Below, in pieces: positions 1 to 10,374 of a stretch of DNA of 64,000 bases. A model generated the notes under the pieces. It ran no database searches. It was not told the DNA's origin and saw only the letters and a program-made list of their open reading frames with translations. Source of the stretch: Sphingobacterium lumbrici. GTDB taxonomy: Bacteria; Bacteroidota; Bacteroidia; Sphingobacteriales; Sphingobacteriaceae. The stretch is taken from assembly GCF_006476045.1 (NCBI RefSeq), contig NZ_SRZY01000033.1, positions 1 through 64,000 of the forward strand. Direction: 5' to 3'. Made by a program: the position numbers and the translations under genes. How positions within the stretch are numbered: the first letter of the stretch is position 1; each line of letters opens with the position of its first letter.

Positions 1-640
1 CGGGAGCTACGGGTACTGTATTGTGGTACACGTCTGATGCAGGCGGTACGGCACTGGCACCGGAAACGGCATTGACAAATGGTTCGTACTATGCGTCTCA
101 GGTTGTTGACGGATGTGAGAGTGTTGAGCGTACGGAAGTAACTGTTACGATTACAGCAACTCCGGCCCCTGAATTGGACGAGTTAGCGCAGACGTTCTGT
201 GAGATTGACGCGGCTACGGTTGCGGATCTGGATATTACGGGAGCTACGGGTACTGTATTGTGGTACACGTCTGATGCAGGCGGTACGGCACTGGCACCGG
301 AAACGGCATTGACAAATGGTTCGTACTATGCGTCTCAGGTTGTTGACGGATGTGAGAGTGTTGAGCGTACGGAAGTAACTGTTACGATTACAGCAACTCC
401 GGCCCCTGATCTGGACGAGTTAGCGCAGACGTTCTGTGAGATTGACGCGGCTACGGTTGCGGATCTGGATATTACGGGAGCTACGGGTACTGTATTGTGG
501 TACACGTCTGATGCAGGCGGTACGGCACTGGCACCGGAAACGGCATTGACAAATGGTTCGTACTATGCGTCTCAGGTTGTTGACGGATGTGAGAGTGTTG
601 AGCGTACGGAAGTAACTGTTACGATTACAGCAACTCCGGC
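1..640 (+). repeat. Tandem 237-bp (79-codon) repeats
   Basis: Copy 1 (1-237) and copy 2 (238-474) differ, by eye, at only two adjacent bases (173-174 versus 410-411). Copy 3 (475-640) matches copy 2 until it diverges at 641. The array continues to the left out of the window. Such identity at third codon positions points to recent expansion or gene conversion, and means copy number may be collapsed in a short-read assembly. Confidence 0.95.
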
Positions 641-1817
641 ACCTACTATTGAGGATGCTGCACCGGAGTTCTGTTTGAGTGATAATAAAACACTGGCAGA
701 TCTACCAGTGATAGGTACAGGTATTAAATGGTACAGTTCATCTGCAATAGATGCTACAGTATTACCGGAGGCTACGGTGCTTGAAAATGGGGTAACTTAT
801 TATGCAAGTCAAACAGCCAATGGTTGTGAAAGCTTAGAACGTTTGGCTGTAACACCGGTAGTTAATGATTGTAGTGTGACCCTATCGATAACGAAGGTTG
901 CGAATGATAACAGGGTGAAAGCGGGTGAAAGCACGACCTTTACACTGACGATTACGAATATGGGACCTGGTGTGTTGGAAAATGGTGATATCATTAAATT
1001 GGTTGAATTGCCAAGTGAAGGGTTGACGATCGATGCCTATAGTATCAGCAGTGGCAACGCGACAATTGTAGGCTCAGGTAATACCGCTGAAATTACGGTG
1101 AACCAGCTTATAGCAGTTGGAGGTACGATTATTGTTGAGGTAGAGGCAACGGTTTCTGAAGAAGCTCCGGAAACGATACGTAATGGTGTGAAAGTATGGG
1201 GACCAGATACACCGGATACTGAGGATCCGGATGATGAAGATGAAACACCAGAGATTCCGGTAGATTTCCCATTAATCGAAGCTGTAGATGATTTTGCTGA
1301 GGTACAAACAGGTAAAGATGTAACGATTAATGTAACGGCAAATGATATCATAACAAGATGGCCTGTTGACTTGTCAACGGTAGAGATTGTTCAGGGACCT
1401 GGCAGAGGTAGAGTAGAGGTGTTGCCGTCGGGAGAAATCGTGTTCTATGCGCCTGCTGATAATAATTTGGATCCGGTGACATTCACGTATCGTGTGAAAG
1501 ATCAAAAAGGAAGATACAGTAATGTGGCTACCGTAACGGTAACTATACTGCCAAATCCATTGATAATCCCGAATGTGATTACTCCGGGTAATGATGACTA
1601 TAATGAATACTTCTTCATTAAAGGTCTGGAAATGTACGATAAGGTGTCGTTGAGTATCATCAACCGTTGGGGTAATGAAGTTTACTTCAATGAAAATTAT
1701 AACAACACATGGAATGGTACAGGATTGAATGATGGAACATATTATTATGTGCTTCAAACGGTTAGAAACGGTAAAAAAGAATCACATAAAGGTTGGGTGA
1801 TAATCAAAAGAAAATAA
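3..1817 (+). CDS. Giant repeat surface adhesin, C-terminal part (partial, open at 5' end)
   Basis: The reading frame is already open at base 3 and begins inside a repeat, so this is only the C-terminal ~600 residues of a larger protein. Three near-identical 79-residue Ig-like repeats (each with WYTSDAGGTALAP, SYYASQ and two Cys) are followed by a diverged fourth copy, a DUF11-like beta domain (SITKVANDNRVKAG), a cadherin-like VTANDIITRWP segment, and a terminal gliding-motility-type domain (CHU_C: NVITPGNDDYNEYF, RWGNEVYF, GTYYYVL) that in this family directs type IX secretion and surface anchoring. It is followed by a PorP/SprF-like gene, the usual SprB/SprF-style pairing. The role (adhesin or gliding protein) is inferred from the domains; the family is well known, the ligand is not. 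Confidence 0.85.
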   Translation, partial: GATGTVLWYTSDAGGTALAPETALTNGSYYASQVVDGCESVERTEVTVTITATPAPELDELAQTFCEIDAATVADLDITGATGTVLWYTSDAGGTALAPETALTNGSYYASQVVDGCESVERTEVTVTITATPAPDLDELAQTFCEIDAATVADLDITGATGTVLWYTSDAGGTALAPETALTNGSYYASQVVDGCESVERTEVTVTITATPAPTIEDAAPEFCLSDNKTLADLPVIGTGIKWYSSSAIDATVLPEATVLENGVTYYASQTANGCESLERLAVTPVVNDCSVTLSITKVANDNRVKAGESTTFTLTITNMGPGVLENGDIIKLVELPSEGLTIDAYSISSGNATIVGSGNTAEITVNQLIAVGGTIIVEVEATVSEEAPETIRNGVKVWGPDTPDTEDPDDEDETPEIPVDFPLIEAVDDFAEVQTGKDVTINVTANDIITRWPVDLSTVEIVQGPGRGRVEVLPSGEIVFYAPADNNLDPVTFTYRVKDQKGRYSNVATVTVTILPNPLIIPNVITPGNDDYNEYFFIKGLEMYDKVSLSIINRWGNEVYFNENYNNTWNGTGLNDGTYYYVLQTVRNGKKESHKGWVIIKRK

Positions 1818-1843
1818 TTAGATAGATCTTAAACGAATAATCC

Positions 1844-2857
1844 ATGAACAGATTAGCTAAAAAATATATGTTGTTGTTGTCCATAACTCTTTTAGGAATA
1901 AAAGGGTATGGACAACAGAGCATCCAATTTACCCAGTACATTTTTAATTCGATCAGTGTAAACCCTGCTTATGCTGGTTATAAAGAGGAATGGTTTGGGC
2001 AGATGGGTTTGAGAAGTCAGTGGACAGGTTGGGAAGGTGCTCCCCAAACCGGGACTATTTCAATTGACGGGGTGTTGGATCCTTATGAGAGACGGCACGG
2101 GGTTGGCTTGCAGATTACCGGAGATAAACTGGGGGCGCAGGCCGCTACGAGCATCTACGCAAACTACGCGCTGCGGCTCAAACTGGATAGAGCCGACGAA
2201 CATCGGTTGAGCCTGGGTATTGCCGGAGGAGTGACACAATACAGTCTTGATGGAACTAAATTGAAATATATTGATGCGAATGACCCTTTTATACCTACGG
2301 GTAAGATCGGAACCTGGCGTCCGGATATTCGTTTAGGTGCGTACTACAGCAACCCAAGATGGTATGCGGGCGTATCTGTTCAGGATCTGTTTGCCGGCAG
2401 TGAGAGTGGTAAAGATTATCAATTTAATCAAAATTCGCTGGAGAGTTTATACCGTAGCATTCACGGATATTTTATTGCCGGAGCACTTTTTGAATTGGAT
2501 AGGGCATTATTACTTCGTCCGAGTATACTCGTGAAAGATGATTTTAAGGGACCAACTTCATTGGATATCAATGCGATGTTTATTTTCAATGACAAATTTT
2601 GGATCGGTGGAGGATACCGTACACGAGCACGGATTTTTAATCGGGACTATACCGACTATTCAGCGAATAAACTGAGCTCCGTGAATTCGGTCAGTGGAAT
2701 CGCGCAATTCTATATTTCACCTAAATTCCGCATCGGATACTCCTACGATCACATGTTGAATCGGATGAGTGGTTTGCAGAATGGTACACATGAGGTGACG
2801 CTAGGTGTGACATTTGGTCGTATAAGTCGTCAGATATTAAGTCCAAGATATTTTTAA
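1844..2857 (+). CDS. PorP/SprF family type IX secretion-associated outer membrane protein
   Basis: 337 residues with an N-terminal signal peptide (hydrophobic MLLLSITLLG, cleavage after YGQ) and the family hallmark SVNPAYAGY just after it. The rest is amphipathic beta strands ending in FGRISRQ and an aromatic C-terminus, as in outer-membrane barrels. PorP/SprF proteins in Bacteroidetes hold or help export partner proteins carrying the CHU_C-type C-terminal domain. It lies 26 bp after the adhesin and 18 bp before the OmpA-like gene, so the three are probably co-transcribed. The assignment to the family is firm; whether it serves only this adhesin is inference. Confidence 0.9.
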   Translation: MNRLAKKYMLLLSITLLGIKGYGQQSIQFTQYIFNSISVNPAYAGYKEEWFGQMGLRSQWTGWEGAPQTGTISIDGVLDPYERRHGVGLQITGDKLGAQAATSIYANYALRLKLDRADEHRLSLGIAGGVTQYSLDGTKLKYIDANDPFIPTGKIGTWRPDIRLGAYYSNPRWYAGVSVQDLFAGSESGKDYQFNQNSLESLYRSIHGYFIAGALFELDRALLLRPSILVKDDFKGPTSLDINAMFIFNDKFWIGGGYRTRARIFNRDYTDYSANKLSSVNSVSGIAQFYISPKFRIGYSYDHMLNRMSGLQNGTHEVTLGVTFGRISRQILSPRYF

Positions 2858-2875
2858 TCCGTTTTGAAAACAGCT

Positions 2876-4840
2876 ATGAAAGAATTACTATCAAGAACGC
2901 ATAAGATAACGGTAGGTTTGCTTGCTATAGGACTTTGGGCGGGCGTAAGTCAATACGGATATGCACAAGAGCAGCCTAGTCGTCAACAAAGAGCCGCGCA
3001 GTTCTATTACAATATGGAATATGCGAATGCAGCTAAGGCTTATGAGGTAATTATCGACAAGGATAAGCCGAAGGTGGAAGATATGGAGCGACTGGCTTCC
3101 AGTTACCTGTACATCAATCAATACGCATTGGCTGAAAACTGGTATGCCCGTATTGTGGAGAATGAAACGGCAAGTGAACAGTCTTTTCTCGACTATGCAC
3201 GGGTGTTGCAATTGCAGGGTAAATATAGCGAAGCAAAAGCAGCATTTGTGAATTACCAGTCTAAGTATGGTCAGAAAGCAGAAGTATCACGCGCGATTGC
3301 GGGGTCAGACTCTGCCGTTTTTTGGATGGAAAACCCGTCTAAACATGTGATTATGAATGAAGAACATGTCAATACCGCATTAGCAGAATTTGGTTTGATC
3401 CCTACGAGCGGTGGTGTATTGTATGCTGCTGAGCCAAATAGCTTAATGGTTGAAAAAAGTGGTATGACAGGACAGCCATATCTTAAAATATATTCGGCTA
3501 CCCAAAATGATGATGGATCTCTGAGCTACCCAAATATAATGCCGGATGTGTTTAATAAATCGCAATTTCACCTGGGCCCCGTCACTACGGATTCGAAAGA
3601 AGAAGTATTGTATGTGACGCGTACCTATCCTGGTAAACAGGTTGAAAAATACCGGGCAATTGGACAGAAATGGAGAAAACAGAACCTTGAGCTTAAAATA
3701 TACAGAAAGCAAGGGAATGATTGGATAGAAGAGGATTTCATTTATAATAATGTGAAAGAATACTCCGTAGGACATGCGGCGTTGAGTGCAGATGAAAATA
3801 CACTTTACTTTGCTTCGGATATGCCGGGTGGAAAAGGTGGTGTGGATATCTGGTTTTGTGCCAAGCAAGCGGATGGCAGCTGGGGAACACCTGTGAACGC
3901 GGGAAGTAATGTCAATACGGATGGAGACGAGGTTTTCCCTGCGGTATTTGATAACATATTGTATTTTTCCAGCACAGGTCACGTGGGTATGGGTGGATTG
4001 GATGTTTTTCAGACTAAAGGCCAACGAGATCATTTCGAAAAGCCACGAAATATGGGCTATCCGGTCAACTCGCCATCGGATGATTTTGCCTTTGTCGTTG
4101 TAGGAGATAATCTGGATGAAAACTTTGGTTACCTTTCGTCGAATCGGCAAGGTGGTATCGGATCGGACGATATCTATTCGTTCCGCTATGTGAAACCGAA
4201 AATTACGGTTATGTTAGAAGGTATGACGCGGGATAAGAAGACCGGAGAACCATTGCCGCTTACTTCCATTAGCTTATTAGACAAGAACGGTAAACTTGTG
4301 ACAATGGGTAGCAGCGATAGTAAAGGGGTGTTTAGTTTTGAACTTGTCAGAAATACACCATATCTTGTGTTAGCGGATAAAGCTGGATATATGGCAGACA
4401 GTGTGTCTGTATCGGGAGTGATACCTCAACAAGATACGACCATACGTGTAGCGTTGAGTTTACAGCCTGTTCATAAAGTGGGCGAAAAATTTGTGCTGGA
4501 GAATATATACTATGATTTTGATAAGCACAATATCCGTCCGGATGCAGCTATAATTTTGGATAAGCTGGTTACAACCCTACGTAATAACCCAACACTTAGA
4601 ATTGAACTTTCAAGTCATACCGATAGCCGCGGAAGTGATTCATATAATATGAAGCTTTCGGATAGAAGAGCAAAATCAGCGGTGGATTATATCGTAAGTA
4701 AAGGAATTGCTGCCGACCGATTGGTAGCGAAAGGATACGGTGAAACCCGCTTGGTGAACAAATGTGCTAATAAGGTGAAATGTACAGAGGAAGAACACCA
4801 ACAAAACAGAAGAACTGAAGTAGAAGTGTTAGCATTTTAA
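2876..4840 (+). CDS. OmpA-family protein with TPR, PD40/WD40-like and peptidoglycan-binding domains
   Basis: Signal peptide (about residues 10-31, ending YGYAQ), TPR-like helices with the NMEYANAAKAYE type of repeat, then a PD40/WD40-like beta-propeller (LYFASDMPGGKGGVDIW and LYFSSTGHVGMGGLDVF are two blades), a CarboxypepD-regulatory-like beta sandwich (~440-525), and a C-terminal OmpA domain (YYDFDKHNIRPDA, SHTDSRGSDSYN, LSDRRAKSA, NRRTEVEV) that binds peptidoglycan. This architecture resembles PorE-type proteins that tether the type IX machinery to the cell wall. I prefer the ATG at 2876 over an in-frame TTG at 2864 because it gives a normal signal peptide. A strong terminator follows. Confidence 0.85.
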   Translation: MKELLSRTHKITVGLLAIGLWAGVSQYGYAQEQPSRQQRAAQFYYNMEYANAAKAYEVIIDKDKPKVEDMERLASSYLYINQYALAENWYARIVENETASEQSFLDYARVLQLQGKYSEAKAAFVNYQSKYGQKAEVSRAIAGSDSAVFWMENPSKHVIMNEEHVNTALAEFGLIPTSGGVLYAAEPNSLMVEKSGMTGQPYLKIYSATQNDDGSLSYPNIMPDVFNKSQFHLGPVTTDSKEEVLYVTRTYPGKQVEKYRAIGQKWRKQNLELKIYRKQGNDWIEEDFIYNNVKEYSVGHAALSADENTLYFASDMPGGKGGVDIWFCAKQADGSWGTPVNAGSNVNTDGDEVFPAVFDNILYFSSTGHVGMGGLDVFQTKGQRDHFEKPRNMGYPVNSPSDDFAFVVVGDNLDENFGYLSSNRQGGIGSDDIYSFRYVKPKITVMLEGMTRDKKTGEPLPLTSISLLDKNGKLVTMGSSDSKGVFSFELVRNTPYLVLADKAGYMADSVSVSGVIPQQDTTIRVALSLQPVHKVGEKFVLENIYYDFDKHNIRPDAAIILDKLVTTLRNNPTLRIELSSHTDSRGSDSYNMKLSDRRAKSAVDYIVSKGIAADRLVAKGYGETRLVNKCANKVKCTEEEHQQNRRTEVEVLAF

Positions 4841-4865
4841 TAGAAAATACAGGTTTCTAAAGAAT

Positions 4866-4900
4866 GAGCCCGGATGATAATTTATCCGGGCTCTTTTTTT
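4866..4900 (+). terminator. Rho-independent terminator of the adhesin/porP/ompA unit
   Basis: Perfect 10-bp stem GAGCCCGGAT/ATCCGGGCTC (4866-4875 with 4884-4893), an 8-nt loop, then seven T. Confidence 0.9.
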
Positions 4901-5015
4901 ATTCATCAGAGAAAATAATCCGTGATCTATATAGTGTAATATGCTAGGCGATATCACATCGGATTAGAACGGGAGAGCTGATAATTTTCAATTATTTACT
5001 TTCAACTAAAAAACG

Positions 5016-5023
5016 TAGTTTTG
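5016..5023 (+). promoter_or_regulatory. -7 box (TAnnTTTG) of rnpB
   Basis: TAGTTTTG matches the Bacteroidetes -7 consensus and ends five bases before the first paired base of RNase P RNA (5029). This calibrates the box-to-start distance used elsewhere in this window. I see no clear TTG at -33. Confidence 0.7.
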
Positions 5024-5028
5024 TGGTT

Positions 5029-5415
5029 GAAGCAAACCGGCTCTATCGCTGTCTCGTCTAAAACGGGAAAGAGGAAAGTCCGGGCAACATAGAGCGACAC
5101 GCTTCCTAACGGGAAGGGTTCTGTTTTGACGGAATACAGAAAGTGCCACAGAAAATATACCGTCTGCCATCTTGGTGGATAAGGGTGAAAACGTGAGGTA
5201 AGAGCTCACGGTATTGTATGGCGACATACATTACGGTAAACCTCGTGTGTTGAAAGACCAAATAGGTTGCGAAACTCGAAGGCTGCTCGTCTTCTGTCGG
5301 TTTACGACATTCGTAATGGGTAGGTTGATGGAGCTTGTGCGTGAGTGCAAGCCTAGATAAATGATAGAGAACCGATTTATTTCGGTTACAGAACCCGGCT
5401 TACAAGGTTTGCTTC
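5029..5415 (+). ncRNA. rnpB: RNase P RNA (bacterial class A)
   Basis: The catalytic RNA that trims 5' leaders of pre-tRNAs. Conserved landmarks occur in order: GAGGAAAGTCCGGGC near the 5' end, the ACAGAAA segment, GGGTGAAAACGTG, CGAAGGCTGCTCG, and 3' AGAACCCGGCTTA. The closing P1 helix is a perfect 10-bp pair GAAGCAAACC (5029-5038) with GGTTTGCTTC (5406-5415). A run of ten T (5416-5425) directly after P1 makes P1 part of the terminator. Length about 387 nt is normal for the family. Confidence 0.96.
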
Positions 5416-5480
5416 TTTTTTTTTTGTTATTACACCTGGTACGTGTTTATTTAAACGCTTAATTCTATATATAATCATAT

Positions 5481-6860
5481 ATGACTACCGTATTAATTAT
5501 TGACGACGAAAGACCTATTCGAAGTTCTCTGCGAGATATTCTGGAATATGAAGAGTATAACGTGTTGGATGTGGATAATGGTATAGAGGGATTAGAGATA
5601 CTGAAGAAAGAGAAAATAGATTTGGTATTGTGTGATATCAAGATGAATAAAATGGATGGTATGGAAGTGCTTGTGGCGGCAAACGCCATTACTGATGTAC
5701 CATTCATCATGATCTCTGGTCATGGGACGATCGAAACGGCTGTGGAAGCTGCTCGAAAAGGAGCATACGATTTCCTGGAGAAACCTCTTGATTTAAACAG
5801 GCTGCTGATTACTGTACGTAATGCGCTTGAACGGGGGAATCTCGTCAAAGAAACGAAAGTCCTGAAGCGTAAAGTCGCAAAAACGAAAGAAATCCTTGGA
5901 AGTTCGAACAGTATTGCGCTCATTAAAGAGACGATTGATAAAGTAGCTCCTACAGAAGCACGTGTACTGATTACAGGTGATAATGGCTCGGGTAAAGAAT
6001 TGGTAGCACGTTGGCTGCACGAGAAGTCTAATCGGGTTTCGTTGCCATTAATCGAAGTAAATTGTGCGGCTATTCCTTCGGAATTGATTGAATCTGAATT
6101 GTTTGGTCATGAAAAGGGCTCTTTTACGTCGGCAGTAAAGCAACGTATCGGAAAATTTGAACAGGCAAATGGAGGAACACTTTTCCTTGATGAGATAGGG
6201 GATATGAGCTTGTCTGCTCAGGCAAAGGTGCTGCGTGCATTGCAGGAAAACAAGATTACGCGTGTAGGTGGTGAGAAAGAAATCGATGTGAATGTACGTG
6301 TAATAGCAGCGACAAACAAAGATTTGTTGAAGGAAATCGACAACGGTAATTTCCGTATGGACTTGTATCATCGCTTGAGTGTAATCCTGATACATGTGCC
6401 TTCTTTAGCCGAGCGTATGGATGATATTCCGCTGATTGCATCTTCATTCTGTGAAGAGATATGTCATGATTACAATATTCCGACAAAGGAGATCACCACT
6501 GATGCGATGAAAAGTTTACAGGCGTTACCCTGGACGGGTAATATCCGCGAACTTCGTAATATGGTGGAACGTTTGATTATTTTAAGTGATAAAAAAATCA
6601 CGGAAAAAGAGGTCAGTACTTTTGCAAATCCGTCGACGGTTAAACATATAACGAATGGGGATGTGGCAACTAAAAGTACGGGTTTGAATTTTGATAATTT
6701 TCAGTCTTTCCAGGAATTTAAAGACTATGCGGAGGAACAGTATATTACACATAAGCTGGATAAAAACGCTTGGAATGTGTCTAAAACGGCAGATGAAATT
6801 GGTATTCAACGGTCGCACCTGTATAGTAAAATGGAAAAATTCGGTTTAAAGAGAGATTAA
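5481..6860 (+). CDS. Sigma-54-type (NtrC family) response regulator with variant GAFTGA loop
   Basis: 459 residues: receiver domain (1-120; acidic pair D8/D9, phospho-acceptor D52 in LCDIKM, K101 in EKPLD), AAA+ domain (~140-375; Walker A GDNGSGKE at ~166-173, Walker B TLFLDE at ~233-238, R-rich sensor region VRVIAATN), and a C-terminal Fis-type helix-turn-helix (WNVSKTADEIGIQRSHLY). In this family phosphorylation drives assembly of a ring that remodels sigma-54 polymerase. The sigma-54-contacting loop reads GSFTSA (213-218) rather than GAFTGA. No histidine kinase gene is adjacent, so it is an orphan regulator; its targets are unknown. Confidence 0.92.
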   Translation: MTTVLIIDDERPIRSSLRDILEYEEYNVLDVDNGIEGLEILKKEKIDLVLCDIKMNKMDGMEVLVAANAITDVPFIMISGHGTIETAVEAARKGAYDFLEKPLDLNRLLITVRNALERGNLVKETKVLKRKVAKTKEILGSSNSIALIKETIDKVAPTEARVLITGDNGSGKELVARWLHEKSNRVSLPLIEVNCAAIPSELIESELFGHEKGSFTSAVKQRIGKFEQANGGTLFLDEIGDMSLSAQAKVLRALQENKITRVGGEKEIDVNVRVIAATNKDLLKEIDNGNFRMDLYHRLSVILIHVPSLAERMDDIPLIASSFCEEICHDYNIPTKEITTDAMKSLQALPWTGNIRELRNMVERLIILSDKKITEKEVSTFANPSTVKHITNGDVATKSTGLNFDNFQSFQEFKDYAEEQYITHKLDKNAWNVSKTADEIGIQRSHLYSKMEKFGLKRD

Positions 6861-6862
6861 AA

Positions 6863-6898
6863 AAGAGAAAAGGTCAGCAATCGCTGACCTTTTCTCTT
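6863..6898. terminator. Bidirectional terminator between the response regulator and the 58-aa gene
   Basis: A 16-bp perfect stem (6863-6878 with 6883-6898), loop AATC, with A-rich and T-rich flanks, serves the + strand regulator gene. The stop codon of the convergent small gene (6897-6899) lies in its right edge. Confidence 0.8.
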
Positions 6899-7073
6899 AA
6901 TCATTAAATTTTCTTTTCTGTCTGTTATATAGAATAAAAATAATCACCAGCACCAATAATCCTCCAATGATTAGAAACCCTGTAGGAGAATTAGTCTGCT
7001 CTACCTCCGTGGACTCCGCCCAAGCTGTATTCGCTAAAAGCGTAAGGAGTAACACACTTTTCCACTTACTCAT
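6897..7073 (-). CDS. 58-residue exported single-span membrane peptide
   Basis: Reading the minus strand from the ATG at 7073 gives a 58-residue frame ending TAA: N-terminal signal-like stretch (KWKSVLLLTLLANTAWAE), a short polar region (STEVEQTNSP), a strong membrane segment (FLIIGGLLVLVIIFILY) and a basic tail (NRQKRKFND). The order signal - short periplasmic loop - membrane span - positive cytoplasmic tail is what a real small membrane protein looks like. It is too short for standard ORF cut-offs. I do not recognise a family and cannot assign a function. Confidence 0.65.
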   Translation of the reverse strand: MSKWKSVLLLTLLANTAWAESTEVEQTNSPTGFLIIGGLLVLVIIFILYNRQKRKFND

Positions 7074-7268
7074 AATTTTTCTTTGTTAATTTGTCAATCC
7101 TTAAACCTAGATAAATTTGCTTTAATATGCAATTATAATTACATAATTAAAGCAAATTAACCAACGTGTACTTTGCTGTCGCAACAAGGATGCCAATCTA
7201 TCCGTTTTCGAAATAATCACTTCTATTTTTGTCGGGATCAAGTATTTGTCGCAGAGGCAAATTAATTC

Positions 7269-8450
7269 CTAAGCAATCTCGGCAATAAAATAACCGGGCC
7301 TGTTTATGAGATCGCGTTTGTCGATGATTTCCTGAAGATTGATGTGCCCGATGACATATTTCGCATCTTCTCCATAAAATCTTTCGGATATGGAATTAAA
7401 CATGATGTTTTCCAATATGTCTTCATCTTCATACCTAAGATAGACCTTGAGCTCGTAGTTTGTAGTATATTCAATTTGTTGGGCATCAAGATGTTTTTTG
7501 TACTCATAGCGATAGTCATATCGTAGTGCCGTAATATCTGAAAGGACGGCAGATCCTGTGGGATGACCTCCGGCACCTTTGCCATAGAAAAATTGTTCGT
7601 CGGCAAAGGCTGCTTTGACTAAGACACCATTGTTTTCATTTTCTACGTTATATAAAATGCTTTCTTTGGTCAAGAATTTTGGTAATACATAGAGCACGAC
7701 CTCTTTAGGGTTAATTTCCTTAGCTAAAGGAATTAATTTTATTTTGTAATTCTTTTCCCGGGCATATCGTATATCGGCATTACCTAATTTGTCTATACCT
7801 AGATTAAGGATTTTTTCCGGATTAATATAGATACCATACGCATGTGAGGCTACAATAGCGAGCTTGTACTTTGGATCGTAACCGCCTACGTCTAATGTGG
7901 GGTCGGTTTCTGCAAAGCCTAATTCCTGTGCTTTTTTTAGGGCATCGTCATAGCTTTGGTTTTCGTTAAAAATTTTGGACAGAATATAATTTGATGATCC
8001 ATTGAATATACCCGATATGGAATGTAAAAGCTCATTGTCGTAATATTCCTCCAAATTCCGTATAATCGGAATACTGCCACATACGGCTCCTTCGTATAAA
8101 AGAGAGGTTCCGGTTTCCTGTTGGATTTCTGTTAGTTCTTCCAGGTGCGAAGCGATCATTTTCTTATTGGCTGAGACCACATTTTTTCCGGAACGAAGTG
8201 CACGTACAGTTAATTCAAATGCGGCATCGGCATCGTCAATCAATTCGACTACGGTATTGATTTCCGGATCGTCTAAAATAGTGTTAGCATCTGTCGTGAA
8301 TAATTCTGCAGGAAGAGTACGTTTTTTGTCCGCATTTTTAATCACAAATTTTTTAATCTCTAAATTTAAATTTTTGGTTTTGATAATGTCATACAGTCCT
8401 TGTCCTACTACACCAAATCCAAACATACCAATAGTTAGCTTTTTACCCAT
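7269..8450 (-). CDS. hom: Homoserine dehydrogenase
   Basis: Converts aspartate semialdehyde to homoserine using NAD(P)H, the branch point to threonine and methionine. N-terminal dinucleotide-binding motif GFGVVGQGLYD (residues 11-21), then the catalytic-domain signatures EGAVCGSIPIIR, IFNGSSNYIL, GFAETDPTLDVGGYD (catalytic Lys in the following KYKLA region) and GKGAGGHPTGSAV. 393 residues; the C-terminal ~60 residues are too short and unconvincing for a full ACT domain, so feedback control by threonine is uncertain. It is downstream of metY (93-bp gap) and probably co-transcribed, linking homoserine supply to sulfhydrylation. Confidence 0.93.
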   Translation of the reverse strand: MGKKLTIGMFGFGVVGQGLYDIIKTKNLNLEIKKFVIKNADKKRTLPAELFTTDANTILDDPEINTVVELIDDADAAFELTVRALRSGKNVVSANKKMIASHLEELTEIQQETGTSLLYEGAVCGSIPIIRNLEEYYDNELLHSISGIFNGSSNYILSKIFNENQSYDDALKKAQELGFAETDPTLDVGGYDPKYKLAIVASHAYGIYINPEKILNLGIDKLGNADIRYAREKNYKIKLIPLAKEINPKEVVLYVLPKFLTKESILYNVENENNGVLVKAAFADEQFFYGKGAGGHPTGSAVLSDITALRYDYRYEYKKHLDAQQIEYTTNYELKVYLRYEDEDILENIMFNSISERFYGEDAKYVIGHINLQEIIDKRDLINRPGYFIAEIA

Positions 8451-8543
8451 TCTAATTTATACTGTTTATAATTTATATTGTTTGTACTTATACTCCGTTT
8501 TCCTGCTGCTAAAATGTGTTAATCAAGTTGTGTTTTCAATAGA

Positions 8544-9869
<1,326 letters not shown>

Positions 9870-10089
9870 TTATCTGAATCTTGTCAATTTCTACGTGATG
9901 TGTTGGTCGTCTTATTGCTCAGCGTATAAAATTACTGATATACGTATATTGATCTGAAGCGACGACTAGCACATTCGCATGAAATAGAAGTGATAGATAA
10001 GGTGTAATAAACGTTGTGAGCGTTTAGGATTACTATACGCAACAAGTATGGATTGATTCTTAAATTTTAATGTCATAGTCTTCTTTCAT

Positions 10090-10341
10090 TTATATGCTCC
10101 AAAGCGGTATTGCTTCGGACAGGAATTGGCACCTTTTCAAATCTTTATTTGTAGGTTGCCAGTGGGTCATTGAGCCAGTCTCTCGCCACTTCTTTATAAA
10201 CCAAGACCTATTGTTATCAAGGTATTGATTAGGTGTACTACTATCGAAGTACTCCACAAATATATGTTTTGAAATTAATAGATGCAAGTATTCTGACAAA
10301 AGTTTTGTTAATCTTCGTTCATTGCGAATAGTGTCAAGTTG
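10090..10341 (-). pseudogene. Possible gene remnant or small hypothetical protein (no ATG)
   Basis: The minus strand is open from a TAA at ~10342 to the stop at 10090 with natural-looking codons and a soluble, helical, tryptophan-containing translation (ERRLTKLLSEYLHLL, RSWFIKKWRETGS, TNKDLKRCQFLSEA). There is no ATG; the best start would be TTG at 10299 (69 residues). It sits in a 520-bp gap between metY and the AMP nucleosidase gene. The rest of that gap (9852-10089) is AT-rich and carries nothing I recognise. Could be a decayed fragment of a longer gene, or chance. Confidence 0.3.
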
Positions 10342-10374
10342 TTATTGGTATTGGCGCTAATGGAGTAAGCTCTT

